Shown here piece after piece: positions 1-7,708 of a DNA stretch of 64,000 nucleotides. The notes beneath the pieces are model-generated. The model saw only the letters and a list, made by a program, of their open reading frames with translations, made no database searches and was not told the origin of the DNA. The translations under genes were made by a program, and so were the position numbers. Source of the DNA: an uncultured Bacillaceae bacterium (GTDB lineage Bacteria; Bacillota; Bacilli; Bacillales; Bacillaceae_L); assembly GCA_947497585.1 (NCBI GenBank), contig CANMHG010000001.1, forward strand, positions 930,001 through 994,000, given 5' to 3'. The number at the start of each line of letters is the position of its first letter. Positions within the stretch are counted from its first letter, which is position 1.

Positions 1-883
1 ATTTACCAATAAAAGGTGCAAATTTTCCAGCAATGAAAAGTTCTTTTAAAAAGTTTTGATCCTTTTTGTTTGGTTTATGAATAAGGATTGTCATTTTCTT
101 ATCTTCCGTTTTAGAAATCATCGGGCCGAGAAGCAATAACTGCAGAATGAGAGACGTAGTGCCTCCAATCATCACATATGTTCCTTTCGGATTTAGTGCC
201 CGTTTGTAATCGAAGATTGACCGGCTACCTACCACATCAAGAATTAAATCATAGGACTGTCCTTTTTTGGTAAAATCTTCTTCCCTATAATCAATCACAT
301 AATCAGCACCGAGAGATGTGAGTGTATCTAATTTTTTCTTACTGTCCACACAAGTGACTTTAGCGCCGTGTAATTTGGCAATTTGCAACGCAAAAGTTCC
401 GACGCCGCCTCCGGCACCATTAATTAACACCGATTTAGCTTTGTGAATCCGTCCTTTATCGCGAAGTCCCTGAAGCGCGAGAACTCCCGCTTGCGGTATG
501 GCAGCCGCTTCTTCAAATGTCATACTTGCCGGTTTCAACGTCAACGCTTCAGCGTTAACGCAGACATACTCCGCAAAACCGCCCCAGCCACACCATGATA
601 TATCGCCGAATACCTCATCGCCTACAGCGATATCCTCGACTTCTCTGCCGACCGCTTCGACTCTTCCTGCGATATCAGCACCGAGGATGTTGTATTTTGG
701 TTTGAAAAGCCCTCCAATGCGATTCATAAATGGTTTCCCCCTAAGAAGGTCCCAGTCCCAAGAATTCACAGAAACAGCATGAACCTTTACCAATACTTCA
801 TTTTGTTTTAAAGCAGGTATTTCTATTTCTTTTAGATTAAGAACATTAGTCGTTCCATATTTATTGTATACCATTGCTTTCAT
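1..883 (-). CDS. NAD(P)-dependent medium-chain dehydrogenase / quinone oxidoreductase-like (3' end beyond window)
   Basis: The open frame runs from an ATG at 883 leftward off the window edge, so the C-terminus is missing. The protein begins MKAMVYNKYG and shows a GroES-like N-terminal half with ILGADIAGRVEAVG at about 68-81, followed by the Rossmann nucleotide-binding motif NGAGGGVGTFALQIAK at about residue 154. The SWCGWGGFAEYV stretch and this order of motifs are typical of zinc-independent NADPH:quinone reductase-like MDR enzymes. I see no structural zinc cysteine cluster. Positions about 350-720 look clearly richer in G+C (GCC, GGC, GCG codons) than the AT-rich genes nearby, which suggests acquisition from another source. 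The substrate cannot be inferred. Confidence 0.9.
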   Translation of the reverse strand, partial: MKAMVYNKYGTTNVLNLKEIEIPALKQNEVLVKVHAVSVNSWDWDLLRGKPFMNRIGGLFKPKYNILGADIAGRVEAVGREVEDIAVGDEVFGDISWCGWGGFAEYVCVNAEALTLKPASMTFEEAAAIPQAGVLALQGLRDKGRIHKAKSVLINGAGGGVGTFALQIAKLHGAKVTCVDSKKKLDTLTSLGADYVIDYREEDFTKKGQSYDLILDVVGSRSIFDYKRALNPKGTYVMIGGTTSLILQLLLLGPMISKTEDKKMTILIHKPNKKDQNFLKELFIAGKFAPFIGK

Positions 884-1093
884 ACTGAGTTCTCCTTCAC
901 ATTTGAGTTTTGATAAAATCACATTCTGTTCCTGCCTTATTGCTCATTTTAGCGAAGTTATAAGGGATATTTGTACTTAGAAGATTAACTTTAAGATTGG
1001 CATTCTAATATATGTGGAATATTATATATTTCTTCCTAATTTTGTTTATTCCTTCTTCGAGTAACCTTCTCCTCATATGCCATAAAAACAAAA

Positions 1094-1120
1094 CGACCAG
1101 CCCTTGAACTGATCGCAATT
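1094..1120. terminator. bidirectional hairpin terminator
   Basis: CGACCAG (1094-1100) pairs with CTGATCG (1109-1115). A T-run follows on the plus side (1119-1124) and an A-rich run precedes it, so it can end the leftward lipoprotein gene at 1170. Confidence 0.6.
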
Positions 1121-1169
1121 TTTTATTGTGCATTCGCCCCCAATAGATGAATAAAGCTCTCTCTAACAC

Positions 1170-1640
1170 TCACTCACCATATTTTAATTTGATTTTTTCT
1201 TCCTTACCATTCCATTTAACCGTTACTTCAAGAACACTATCCTTATTATTTACAGGTTTATATTCACTGTCTTTTGGAATATGAGAAGTACCTGCTGATC
1301 CACCCGAATGGGTAAAAACTTCATCAGTTTTAATCATTTCGCCTTTTAAAACTTTTATTGAGCCTTTTCCCCGACGATAAGAGTATTCAACTTCTTGACC
1401 TAAATCTGATTCATTACCAATATACCTTAACCTTAAAACTTCATTTCTTTCATACTCAATTTCATATTGATCTTTTAATTCTTTATGATTCTTATATTTA
1501 ACGTTTCCATCTTGAATCAATTCCGCAGACCAATTTTGACTCTCACCTATAAAAGTCTGATGATATTCCTTCGTTGTAATACAACCAGACAATATATATA
1601 AAAATATTAAAAGTAGTGAAGTTATCTTAAATAGTTTCAT
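1170..1640 (-). CDS. hypothetical lipoprotein
   Basis: 156 aa. The N-terminus has two Lys, a hydrophobic stretch and the lipobox LSGC at about 16-19, so it should be a diacylated lipoprotein on the outer face of the membrane. The start is the ATG at 1640, preceded by GAGGGGG. The remainder is hydrophilic and mixed Lys/Glu, with a short Gly-Ser segment (HSGGSAGTSHIPKD). I do not recognise the family. It stands alone between hairpins at 1094 and 1763. Confidence 0.75.
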   Translation of the reverse strand: MKLFKITSLLLIFLYILSGCITTKEYHQTFIGESQNWSAELIQDGNVKYKNHKELKDQYEIEYERNEVLRLRYIGNESDLGQEVEYSYRRGKGSIKVLKGEMIKTDEVFTHSGGSAGTSHIPKDSEYKPVNNKDSVLEVTVKWNGKEEKIKLKYGE

Positions 1641-1762
1641 TTAAAATCCCCCTCTTTAAAATCATCGTATTTAACATGAGTTACTCCATAACTGCCTACT
1701 TTAATTTTAACATGATACATCTTTATTTACCTAAATTTTCTGAACTATCAAACAAACGAAAA

Positions 1763-1785
1763 GATCGTCTAACGACGACCTACTT
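1763..1785 (-). terminator. hairpin terminator of the 1899-2315 gene
   Basis: On the minus strand GGTCGTC-GTTA-GACGATC is followed by TTTTCG; it lies downstream of the leftward gene at 1899. Confidence 0.5.
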
Positions 1786-1898
1786 GTTACACTAACCTAT
1801 GCTGCTCTTAAGCACACAATAGGAGCTGTCGCATAGACAACTCCTTGTTCAACTCTTGCACCCTTTACTTTAAGTACAATCGTTCACAAAATAAACGT

Positions 1899-2315
1899 TT
1901 AATCAAAATACTGTTCTATATTGGATGAGTCAAATACACTTATTATTTGGTAACCTGTTGAATTATTTTTATTGTAATCAAATATCAATAAATACTTATC
2001 ATCGTAAACCGTCATTCCTAACTTCCTTACATTATTTGATCTTAGAGTTATCCAGTAGGATTCATTAAAATCAATTGAACCCATTTCATCTTCCATTAAC
2101 TCCGCCTCTGAGAAGTGTTTGAGTAATTCCTTAATATCATTACCATTTTCAATAACTACTTCCTTATCATCAGAAGACCTAATAATATCAATAGACGTTA
2201 TCTCTGCTGTATGTACAAATTCATTAAAAGTCGTGCTACTTTTTGATTTTAGTAAATAAAAAGCTCCAATAATTACAATGATAGAGGTGATGGTGATTCC
2301 TACAATTCTTTTCAA
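1899..2315 (-). CDS. hypothetical membrane-anchored protein
   Basis: 138 aa, starting at TTG 2315 with GGGGGAG upstream. An N-terminal hydrophobic helix (about residues 4-22) with no lipobox or clear signal-peptidase site suggests a single-pass anchor with an outside C-terminal domain. The domain is acidic and mixed alpha/beta, with SYWITLR and KYLLIFDYN strands resembling small Bacillus extracytoplasmic domains of unknown function. The family is not identified. Confidence 0.65.
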   Translation of the reverse strand: MKRIVGITITSIIVIIGAFYLLKSKSSTTFNEFVHTAEITSIDIIRSSDDKEVVIENGNDIKELLKHFSEAELMEDEMGSIDFNESYWITLRSNNVRKLGMTVYDDKYLLIFDYNKNNSTGYQIISVFDSSNIEQYFD

Positions 2316-2448
2316 AAACTACTCCCCCTTATTATTTATAGTTACGAATTCAGATAAAAAATGGTTCACTAACTTGCTTCTTTACTTCTAACGCAAAATT
2401 GTGCAAAATGAATAGTATTCTTACACTCTATACGCCAATAGTGAAAGA

Positions 2449-2473
2449 GCGTATCTGGTTCTTCCAGATACGC
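2449..2473 (-). terminator. perfect hairpin, weak terminator
   Basis: GCGTATCTGG (2449-2458) and CCAGATACGC (2464-2473) form a perfect 10-bp stem. On the minus strand it is followed by TCTTTC only. It lies just downstream of the small membrane protein gene ending at 2501. Confidence 0.45.
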
Positions 2474-2500
2474 CACTCGTGAATTAAATAGCATATAGGC

Positions 2501-2662
2501 TTAGAACGAAGTGAATAACCTCGGAAAAACAAATATTAAAAATAGACCACCAAAAGTAAATAAAATGTACTTCTTTCTATCAGTTCTTTCTTTTAATTCC
2601 CATATCCCAAGTGTTACTAAATATAGTCCAGTCATTAGTGATAATAAAAAAATAAGTGCCAT
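2501..2662 (-). CDS. small membrane protein, 53 aa
   Basis: ATG at 2662 with GGAGAA seven bases upstream. The protein has two hydrophobic segments (about residues 3-17 and 30-46) separated by a charged loop (ELKERTDRKK), so it is probably a two-pass inner-membrane protein. It is followed by the hairpin at 2449-2473. Function is unknown. The good ribosome site and amphipathic pattern make it more credible than the overlapping open frame at 2635-2850. Confidence 0.6.
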   Translation of the reverse strand: MALIFLLSLMTGLYLVTLGIWELKERTDRKKYILFTFGGLFLIFVFPRLFTSF

Positions 2663-2772
2663 AAAACATTCTCCTTTCCCTTAAATGTTACCATAGAAAT
2701 GTTAACCCTTTTCAACTCTTCTGCTTTATACTTCAATTTGAACAGTTCGTTCTCCTTATTTCCAAAATAAAA

Positions 2773-2794
2773 GAGACCCGAAGTAGCTGATCTC
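2773..2794 (-). terminator. hairpin terminator of the 2847-3251 lipoprotein gene
   Basis: On the minus strand GAGATC (2794-2789) pairs with GGTCTC (2778-2773), and TTTTATTTT follows. Confidence 0.5.
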
Positions 2795-2846
2795 ATTTCG
2801 CTTATTAAAAGAAGTGCTCCCGTTGAACAAAAAGTTTTGGATTTAT

Positions 2847-3251
2847 TCATATAAATATTGAATCAACTACCTTATACACTTTACCATGTGCATAAATAAA
2901 TTCGTTTATATCTTCACCTTTTATGGAATAAACACTTGTTCCTTTACTAACAAATGTTGCCTCACCGTCTTTTAACTGATACTCAGGATTATCGACTTCC
3001 TCACTTCTGGTAACAGAGAAAGTAATTTCACCTAATTTTTTTTCAATATCACTTTCAGTAATTATGGCTGTTTTCTCCTCATTTAAGTAATATTTGTTGC
3101 CGTTCCAAGCAATAGCATCAACCCACTCCACTTCCACATACATCTCTTCGATTTCATTTTCACTTTCAACGGATTCCTTTTCACTTTCAACGGAACACCC
3201 AGCTAGAAGAAAAACACTAATAGAAAATAATGCGAATAGTATTTTACTCAA
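2847..3251 (-). CDS. hypothetical lipoprotein
   Basis: 134 aa. TTG start at 3251 with GGATGAGGG upstream. The signal sequence ends in the lipobox LAGC at about 16-19, followed by a Ser/Glu-rich acidic linker (two SESEKESVE-like units, encoded by a local repeat near 3165-3190). The mature part is a small beta-rich domain containing the motif AIAWNGNKYYLNEE. I recognise this only as a type of small Bacillus lipoprotein; no function can be given. Confidence 0.7.
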   Translation of the reverse strand: MSKILFALFSISVFLLAGCSVESEKESVESENEIEEMYVEVEWVDAIAWNGNKYYLNEEKTAIITESDIEKKLGEITFSVTRSEEVDNPEYQLKDGEATFVSKGTSVYSIKGEDINEFIYAHGKVYKVVDSIFI

Positions 3252-3335
3252 AGTCCCTCATCCTTTTTTAAATTGACATTTGTAATGTAAATGTTGTTGT
3301 GTTAACTTCTCTGCCCTTTACTTCAACAAAAAAAA

Positions 3336-3360
3336 GCCAATCTCCTTCTTGAAGATTAGC
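3336..3360 (-). terminator. hairpin terminator of the 3383-3619 gene
   Basis: On the minus strand GCTAATCTTC-AAGAA-GGAGATTGGC is followed by eight T. Confidence 0.7.
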
Positions 3361-3382
3361 CCCCGTTAGCTTCACAACGAAG

Positions 3383-3619
3383 TTATATTTTGTTCATGAA
3401 GTTCGGTATAAAATAAATGCAGGAAATAATTAACACGACCGATGAGATTCCAACCCAAAGATAGTTCTTTGTGCGAATTGAATATATCAGTTGTACAAGG
3501 AAGAATGTAAACGGGAACATCAAAACTAGAAATAAATGTGCCCAAATAGATTTTGTGAAAATAAAGATGAACAACGCAATGAAGGCAAAAACAAAATACA
3601 GTGGTTTATATTTGTTCAT
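3383..3619 (-). CDS. small membrane protein
   Basis: 78 aa from the ATG at 3619, which has AAGGGGTGATAG upstream; a longer reading to 3664 lacks a ribosome site. It contains three hydrophobic segments separated by short charged loops (for example SIRTKNYLW), so nearly the whole protein lies in the membrane. It has its own terminator at 3336-3360. Function is unknown. Confidence 0.6.
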   Translation of the reverse strand: MNKYKPLYFVFAFIALFIFIFTKSIWAHLFLVLMFPFTFFLVQLIYSIRTKNYLWVGISSVVLIISCIYFIPNFMNKI

Positions 3620-3907
3620 AATTGGACTATCACCCCTTATTAACAATTTTACCATAAGAGACAATACCCTTTTTGAAGATTACTGCTCCGTTAATTTAAG
3701 TGAAACTCTTCACATAATCCCCTAAATCAACAAAATTAGTTTTAATACAAGGTAAAGAATTAGTGTGCTCCTTAACAGTTTGGGTATAGTTGATTTTCTA
3801 AATCATGTAAGCTTTTTAATATGTTTTTTAAACCTCCTTTAAACGATTACAGAATAACTTATTACTTTTTTACATAACATAATGCTGCTTTAGGAGGTGA
3901 TTATAAA

Positions 3908-4087
3908 ATGGCTAATCGAGATAATAATCGAAATGTTTCAGAAAACATTAAAGATACAGCTGGGGCTGCATTCCATTCTATTCATCGAGGATTAGAAGTC
4001 ACGGAGAATGCTGCAATGAATGCTGTAGACGAAACGGCTGAAGCTATTTCCAATTTAACAGATGATGATAGCAATCGAAATGACTAG
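3908..4087 (+). CDS. small hydrophilic protein, 59 aa
   Basis: ATG at 3908 with an excellent AGGAGGTGAT seven bases upstream. The product begins MANRDNNRNVSENIKD and ends DDDSNRND. Between lies an amphipathic Ala-rich helix (ENAAMNAVDETAEAISNL). It has no signal sequence and no cysteine. Composition and size resemble small spore-associated or stress-induced proteins of Bacillus, but that is inference only. The stop is followed at once by the terminator at 4121. Confidence 0.65.
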   Translation: MANRDNNRNVSENIKDTAGAAFHSIHRGLEVTENAAMNAVDETAEAISNLTDDDSNRND

Positions 4088-4120
4088 ATAAACACCAATT
4101 TAAATATAACTAAACAAATA

Positions 4121-4170
4121 AAAGACCTAACATATTGTGATATGACTAATATGTTAGGCCTTTTATTTTG
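4121..4170. terminator. bidirectional terminator between the 59-aa gene and the ars operon
   Basis: AAAGACCTAACATATT (4121-4136) and AATATGTTAGGCCTTT (4148-4163) form a long stem with T-tracts in both directions. It ends the plus gene at 3908 and the leftward ars operon. Confidence 0.85.
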
Positions 4171-4202
4171 GTTTTCAATATTAGCAGAGGATACAGTTTG
4201 CT

Positions 4203-4481
4203 TTAACAGCAGTCAGCTTCGTTTCCTAATAAAACAAGTCCATTTGATTCTTGATCAAATTCTAAAACTAGATTATCCGTATAAGATTCAATGTTAGGAT
4301 CAATCGCTACCAAAATTTCATTTATAGTAATAACCTTATCATTTTCACCTGGCTCATCCAGAGCCAGTCCCACTTGTGGCTTTCCTCAGCCAAAGCCTGC
4401 AAAATAGACTCGTAAGTTTTTGGCGTCGTGTTGTTTTAGCATGTTCTTTAATAACTCACGAGCCTGATCTGTTATTTTCAT
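4203..4481 (-). CDS. HesB/IscA-like protein with in-frame TGA: probable selenoprotein
   Basis: Reading from the ATG at 4481 (AAGGAGAAAG upstream) gives 92 residues that are uniformly HesB/IscA-like, interrupted once by TGA at 4388-4386 (codon 32) in the context YFAGFG-U-GKPQVGL. IscA-type proteins carry their first Fe-S-binding cysteine at this place. The C-terminal cysteines are present as DCC at the end. A perfect 7-bp hairpin, CTGGCTC-loop-GAGCCAG (4367-4349), begins 18 nt after the TGA. Its apical loop is UGGAU with G in second place, which fits the bacterial SECIS rule. It is the last gene of the ars operon, 53 nt after the phosphatase gene. To my knowledge Sec-containing HesB-like proteins are known in bacteria. 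A Cys-to-stop mutation or base error is the alternative. The ORF was missed by conventional calling because of the TGA. Confidence 0.8.
4349..4367 (-). promoter_or_regulatory. candidate bacterial SECIS hairpin
   Basis: On the minus strand CUGGCUC-UGGAU-GAGCCAG forms a perfect 7-bp stem with a 5-nt loop. The loop starts 26 nt downstream of the UGA, within the usual 16-37 nt window for bacterial SECIS elements, and G occupies one of the first two loop positions. It lies inside coding sequence, as bacterial SECIS elements do. Confidence 0.7.
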
Positions 4482-4534
4482 ATCTTTCTCCTTCTTTTAG
4501 TTATTTACTAATTTATTTAACCCCATTTTCCCTT

Positions 4535-4963
4535 TTAATTACTAGGAAATAATCGTTGTAATGCTTGTTTCAACTCAGGCTTTACATTTACTTTTGGACG
4601 GATTGATTTAGCGATTTCTTCTGCCTCGTCTATTGTGTGTGCTTTACCTAATGTCATTAATGTCCCAACTGCTACTGTACCTGCTCGGCCGCTTCCTCCA
4701 CCGCAATGAAAATAGACCTTTTTCCCTTCATTATAAGCGTTTACCACATGTTCAATCGATTTTTTAATTGATTCGTCTTGATGTTCGGCATCGTCTACAA
4801 TTGGACTATGGATGCGGTCGTACCCTGATTGGTTCTCATGTGACTCTGCGCGCAAGTCAAATATAACATCAGCTTTTTCATTGACCATCATGTCTTTAAC
4901 ATCATCTGCTCCACCAAAATAAATTCGGTCCTTAATTAATTCGTGATAGTTCTTTGTAGTCAT
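4535..4963 (-). CDS. protein-tyrosine/dual-specificity phosphatase-like protein in the ars operon
   Basis: 142 aa. The phosphatase signature HCGGGSGRAG places the nucleophile at Cys87 and the phosphate-binding Arg at 93 (C-x5-R), and Asp57/58 could be the general acid. The overall pattern (IYFGGADDV, FDLRAE, a helical C-terminus) matches small cytosolic dual-specificity-like phosphatases. The start is the ATG at 4963 with an AGGTGG-type site upstream. It lies 48 nt downstream of arsA and 53 nt upstream of the HesB-like gene, so it is probably co-transcribed. C-x5-R enzymes bind arsenate as a phosphate analogue, so a role in arsenate handling is possible but unproven. Confidence 0.8.
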   Translation of the reverse strand: MTTKNYHELIKDRIYFGGADDVKDMMVNEKADVIFDLRAESHENQSGYDRIHSPIVDDAEHQDESIKKSIEHVVNAYNEGKKVYFHCGGGSGRAGTVAVGTLMTLGKAHTIDEAEEIAKSIRPKVNVKPELKQALQRLFPSN

Positions 4964-5011
4964 AGTTTTTCATTCCACCTTCCTAACGATTTACTCCTGC
5001 ATCTCAATCGA

Positions 5012-6784
5012 TTAAGAATTGAGGTAGCTTTTTATCTGTTCAAACCCAGCACCTTCATGACTGATTAAAGGAACAATTGCACAATCCTTGGAATATTCTT
5101 TTGTTACCTTTTCAATCCAATCTACTTCAGCCTGTGCTCTACCTTTTAACACGGGGTCATCTGTTTCTGTCGCGTAAAGACTTTGGTTGATTACCCACCA
5201 TTTAGGAACAATTTCTGCACGCTTTAAATCTTCCTGTAAACGACTAGCTTCTAAAACAGGTGTTGCTTCTGCTAGCGTTACAATAACTACGCTCGTTTCC
5301 TTTGGATCTCTTAATCGAGGTAGCAATGTTTTTACACTCTCTGGAATCTCACCGGTAGACCGGGCCAATTCTCTATGATAAGACTGCGCTGCATCTAACA
5401 GGAGTAATGTATGTCCGGTAGGTGCAGTATCAATTACAACGATTTCATCTTCTGACTTTGCAACAACCTCTGCAAAAGCACGAAAAACTGCAATTTCCTC
5501 AGTACAAGGTGAGTTTAAATCTTCTTGAATATAAGCTATTGCATCCTCATCAAGTTCATTACTTACTTTAGATAATACTTCTTTTTTGTATGTCTCAACT
5601 TCTTTTTTCGGATCAATACGACTGATGGTTAAATTATTAGTCAGTTTATTGTCTTTAAAAACAAATTCTAGATGGGCTGCTGGGTCAGTTGTAGTTAAGT
5701 GGACTTTATGGCCTTTTTCCACTAATCCTACTGCAAGAGCTGAAGCCATTGTCGTCTTTCCGACTCCCCCCTTACCCATCGTAAAAATAACTCTCGTTTC
5801 GTTATCAGAAAAGTCGTTAATCACACTATTTAAACCAGGTAAACTAATTGTTTGTCTCTCTACCTCTACTTGAGTATTTGGCAATGAATGATATTTTAAA
5901 AAATTACGTAGGTTCTCAACACCCGTTAAAGAATACGAAACAAATGGCAACGAGTAGGTGGAGACTTGTTGTAAATCACTTGGCATATGCTTTACTGCAT
6001 TCTGTTGACGTTTATAAAACGCTGACGAAACGTTATCATCTGGTAAATAGGACTTCATTAATCCATTGATAATTAATGATTGGTTTACAATTCCAATTTC
6101 TTTTAATTCTCTAGATGCACGACTCGCTTCAAGTAACGATGATTCATCTGGTCTTGCAACTAGGAATAATGTGGTTCTTGCCGAGTCCGAGAGAGCTTCC
6201 ATTGTAAATGAATAAATCTCTTTTTTTTCAGACAACCCAGAAAGTGGACCAAGGCAAGAGGCTCCATGTGTACTCTCATCTAAAAATCCACTCCAAGCGG
6301 TAGGTAACTGTAATAATCGTAGGGTATGCCCTGTAGGAGCCGTATCAAAGATGATATGCTCATATGCATTTACAACTGAAGAATCAGCCAACAAGTTTGT
6401 AAATTCATCAAATGCTGCAATTTCTACCGTACATGCCCCTGACAATTGTTCTTCCATTGTCGCTACAACTCCATCTGGGAGCTTTCCACGATATGGTCCA
6501 ATAACGCGCTCTCGGTTTGCTCTTGCTGCTTCTTCTGGGTCTAGATTACAAGCATATAAATTCGGTACATTCGGAATGGCCATTGGTGTATTCGTTAACC
6601 CAACTTCTAACACGTCCTGTAAATTCGAGGCAGGATCTGTACTAACAAGCAACACTTTTTTTCCTTCATCAGCTAAAGATACAGCTGTCGCACAAGCCGT
6701 TGAAGTTTTTCCAACCCCACCTTTTCCTGTAAAAAATAAAAATTTTGTTTTATTCACTTTCTCTAAATTGAAAGATTGGAACAT
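5012..6784 (-). CDS. arsA: ArsA, arsenical pump-driving ATPase
   Basis: 590 aa from the ATG at 6784; the GTG three codons earlier is also possible. The two homologous ATPase halves each have a P-loop (GKGGVGKTS at about 20-28 and GKGGVGKTT at about 338) and the DTAPTGHTL signal motif. The three cysteines that form the arsenite/antimonite site in ArsA are present in matching contexts: SGACTVEIAAFDEF, GASCLGPLSGL and NSPCTEEIAVF. The protein should sit in the cytoplasm and couple ATP hydrolysis to As(III) extrusion through ArsB, receiving As(III) from ArsD. It begins only 15 nt after arsD. Confidence 0.96.
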   Translation of the reverse strand: MFQSFNLEKVNKTKFLFFTGKGGVGKTSTACATAVSLADEGKKVLLVSTDPASNLQDVLEVGLTNTPMAIPNVPNLYACNLDPEEAARANRERVIGPYRGKLPDGVVATMEEQLSGACTVEIAAFDEFTNLLADSSVVNAYEHIIFDTAPTGHTLRLLQLPTAWSGFLDESTHGASCLGPLSGLSEKKEIYSFTMEALSDSARTTLFLVARPDESSLLEASRASRELKEIGIVNQSLIINGLMKSYLPDDNVSSAFYKRQQNAVKHMPSDLQQVSTYSLPFVSYSLTGVENLRNFLKYHSLPNTQVEVERQTISLPGLNSVINDFSDNETRVIFTMGKGGVGKTTMASALAVGLVEKGHKVHLTTTDPAAHLEFVFKDNKLTNNLTISRIDPKKEVETYKKEVLSKVSNELDEDAIAYIQEDLNSPCTEEIAVFRAFAEVVAKSEDEIVVIDTAPTGHTLLLLDAAQSYHRELARSTGEIPESVKTLLPRLRDPKETSVVIVTLAEATPVLEASRLQEDLKRAEIVPKWWVINQSLYATETDDPVLKGRAQAEVDWIEKVTKEYSKDCAIVPLISHEGAGFEQIKSYLNS

Positions 6785-6799
6785 GATTCTCACTTCTTT

Positions 6800-7165
6800 C
6801 TATTTCGATGGGCTAAGGTCAATTGTAAGACCAGACTTAGGCTTTGCCTTCAGTTCATCAGTATTTACACCAAACCACTCAGCAAACTCTTCATTCGTAG
6901 GGTAATTACCAATTTTAACGACCTTACCGTCAAAAAGGGTTAATGGAAGTGAATCTGAACCCTTTTCATAAAGGACCTTATTAACTTCATTATTTTCAAC
7001 AAACATACCTGGTTCAGTTCCTAAATTATATCGTTTGATATCAAACTCTTTTTTTTCTAATAAAAAGATAGCGGTTGCCACTCTAGTTAATTCAGGGTCT
7101 ACACTGGGACCACAGACACCAGTTGGACAACATAATGCTGGGTCGAAGATTTCAACTTTAACCAA
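6800..7165 (-). CDS. arsD: ArsD, arsenite metallochaperone
   Basis: 121 aa. The metal-binding cysteines of ArsD are all present at Cys12, Cys13 and Cys18 (PALCCPTGVC). ArsD binds As(III) and hands it to ArsA, and it also acts as a weak repressor in some operons. The TTG start at 7165 is chosen because GGAGG lies eight bases upstream. It directly precedes arsA in the same direction. It lacks the later vicinal cysteine pairs (112/113, 119/120) found in the R773 protein, which are dispensable for chaperone activity. Confidence 0.95.
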   Translation of the reverse strand: MVKVEIFDPALCCPTGVCGPSVDPELTRVATAIFLLEKKEFDIKRYNLGTEPGMFVENNEVNKVLYEKGSDSLPLTLFDGKVVKIGNYPTNEEFAEWFGVNTDELKAKPKSGLTIDLSPSK

Positions 7166-7228
7166 TTGATTAACCTCCCTCCTAAAGATATCAATATAAG
7201 CTTAACTCTATATAGGTATCAAAGTTTA

Positions 7229-7254
7229 AGCCAAGAGTAATTTAACTCTTGGCT
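7229..7254 (-). terminator. intercistronic hairpin between arsC and arsD
   Basis: AGCCAAGAG (7229-7237) and CTCTTGGCT (7246-7254) form a perfect 9-bp stem 14 nt after the arsC stop. On the minus strand only TAAACTTTG follows, so it is more likely a partial attenuator or an mRNA-stability element than a full terminator. Confidence 0.45.
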
Positions 7255-7267
7255 ACTTCATTATTTC

Positions 7268-7687
7268 TTACTCGCCAGTTTCACCAAAACGTTTAATACG
7301 ATCGCCGATTTCATCACGAACTCGCTCAAAAAATGCCCACTTTTCTTCATCTGTTCCTTCTGCTTTCGCAGGATCATCAAAACCCCAATGCACACGTTTT
7401 ACATGTGGCGGAGTAACTGGACAGTGGTCTGCTGCATGTCCACATAAAGTAACAACCAAGTCAGCTTTATTTAAAATTTCAGGGTCAATCGTATCTGATG
7501 TTTGGTTTGAAATATCAATTCCTGCCTCATTCATTGCTTTTACGGCATTTGGATTCAATCCATGTGCCTCAAGACCTGCACTTTTCACTTCCCACTCGTT
7601 ACCTAAGTGCCTTTTTGCCCATCCTTCAGCCATTTGGCTTCTGCAAGAATTTCCTGTACATAGAAAGTAGATTGTTTTTTTAGACAT
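7268..7687 (-). CDS. arsC: ArsC, thioredoxin-coupled arsenate reductase
   Basis: 139 aa, the usual length for this class. The catalytic triad of cysteines is in the expected places: Cys10 in the P-loop CTGNSCR, then Cys82 and Cys89 in LCGHAADHC. The enzyme reduces As(V) to As(III) through a Cys10-Cys82-Cys89 disulfide cascade resolved by thioredoxin. It has the low-molecular-weight tyrosine phosphatase fold. ATG at 7687 with AAGGAG upstream. It lies 21 nt after arsB in the operon and makes the substrate for the ArsAB pump. Confidence 0.96.
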   Translation of the reverse strand: MSKKTIYFLCTGNSCRSQMAEGWAKRHLGNEWEVKSAGLEAHGLNPNAVKAMNEAGIDISNQTSDTIDPEILNKADLVVTLCGHAADHCPVTPPHVKRVHWGFDDPAKAEGTDEEKWAFFERVRDEIGDRIKRFGETGE

Positions 7688-7708
7688 GGTTAAGTTCTCC
7701 TTTATCGT

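Noticed and set aside
2635..2850. 71-aa open frame on the minus strand
   Set aside because: It has no ribosome site, covers a terminator hairpin and overlaps the better supported 53-aa gene.
4203..4481. Simple pseudogene reading of the HesB-like frame
   Set aside because: Only one stop is present, exactly at the cysteine position, and a fitting SECIS hairpin follows; no other decay is seen. It is still possible and is given as the alternative.
6351..6905. 184-aa plus-strand frame over arsA/arsD
   Set aside because: It is the antisense shadow of arsA; the arsA cysteine and P-loop motifs are on the other strand.
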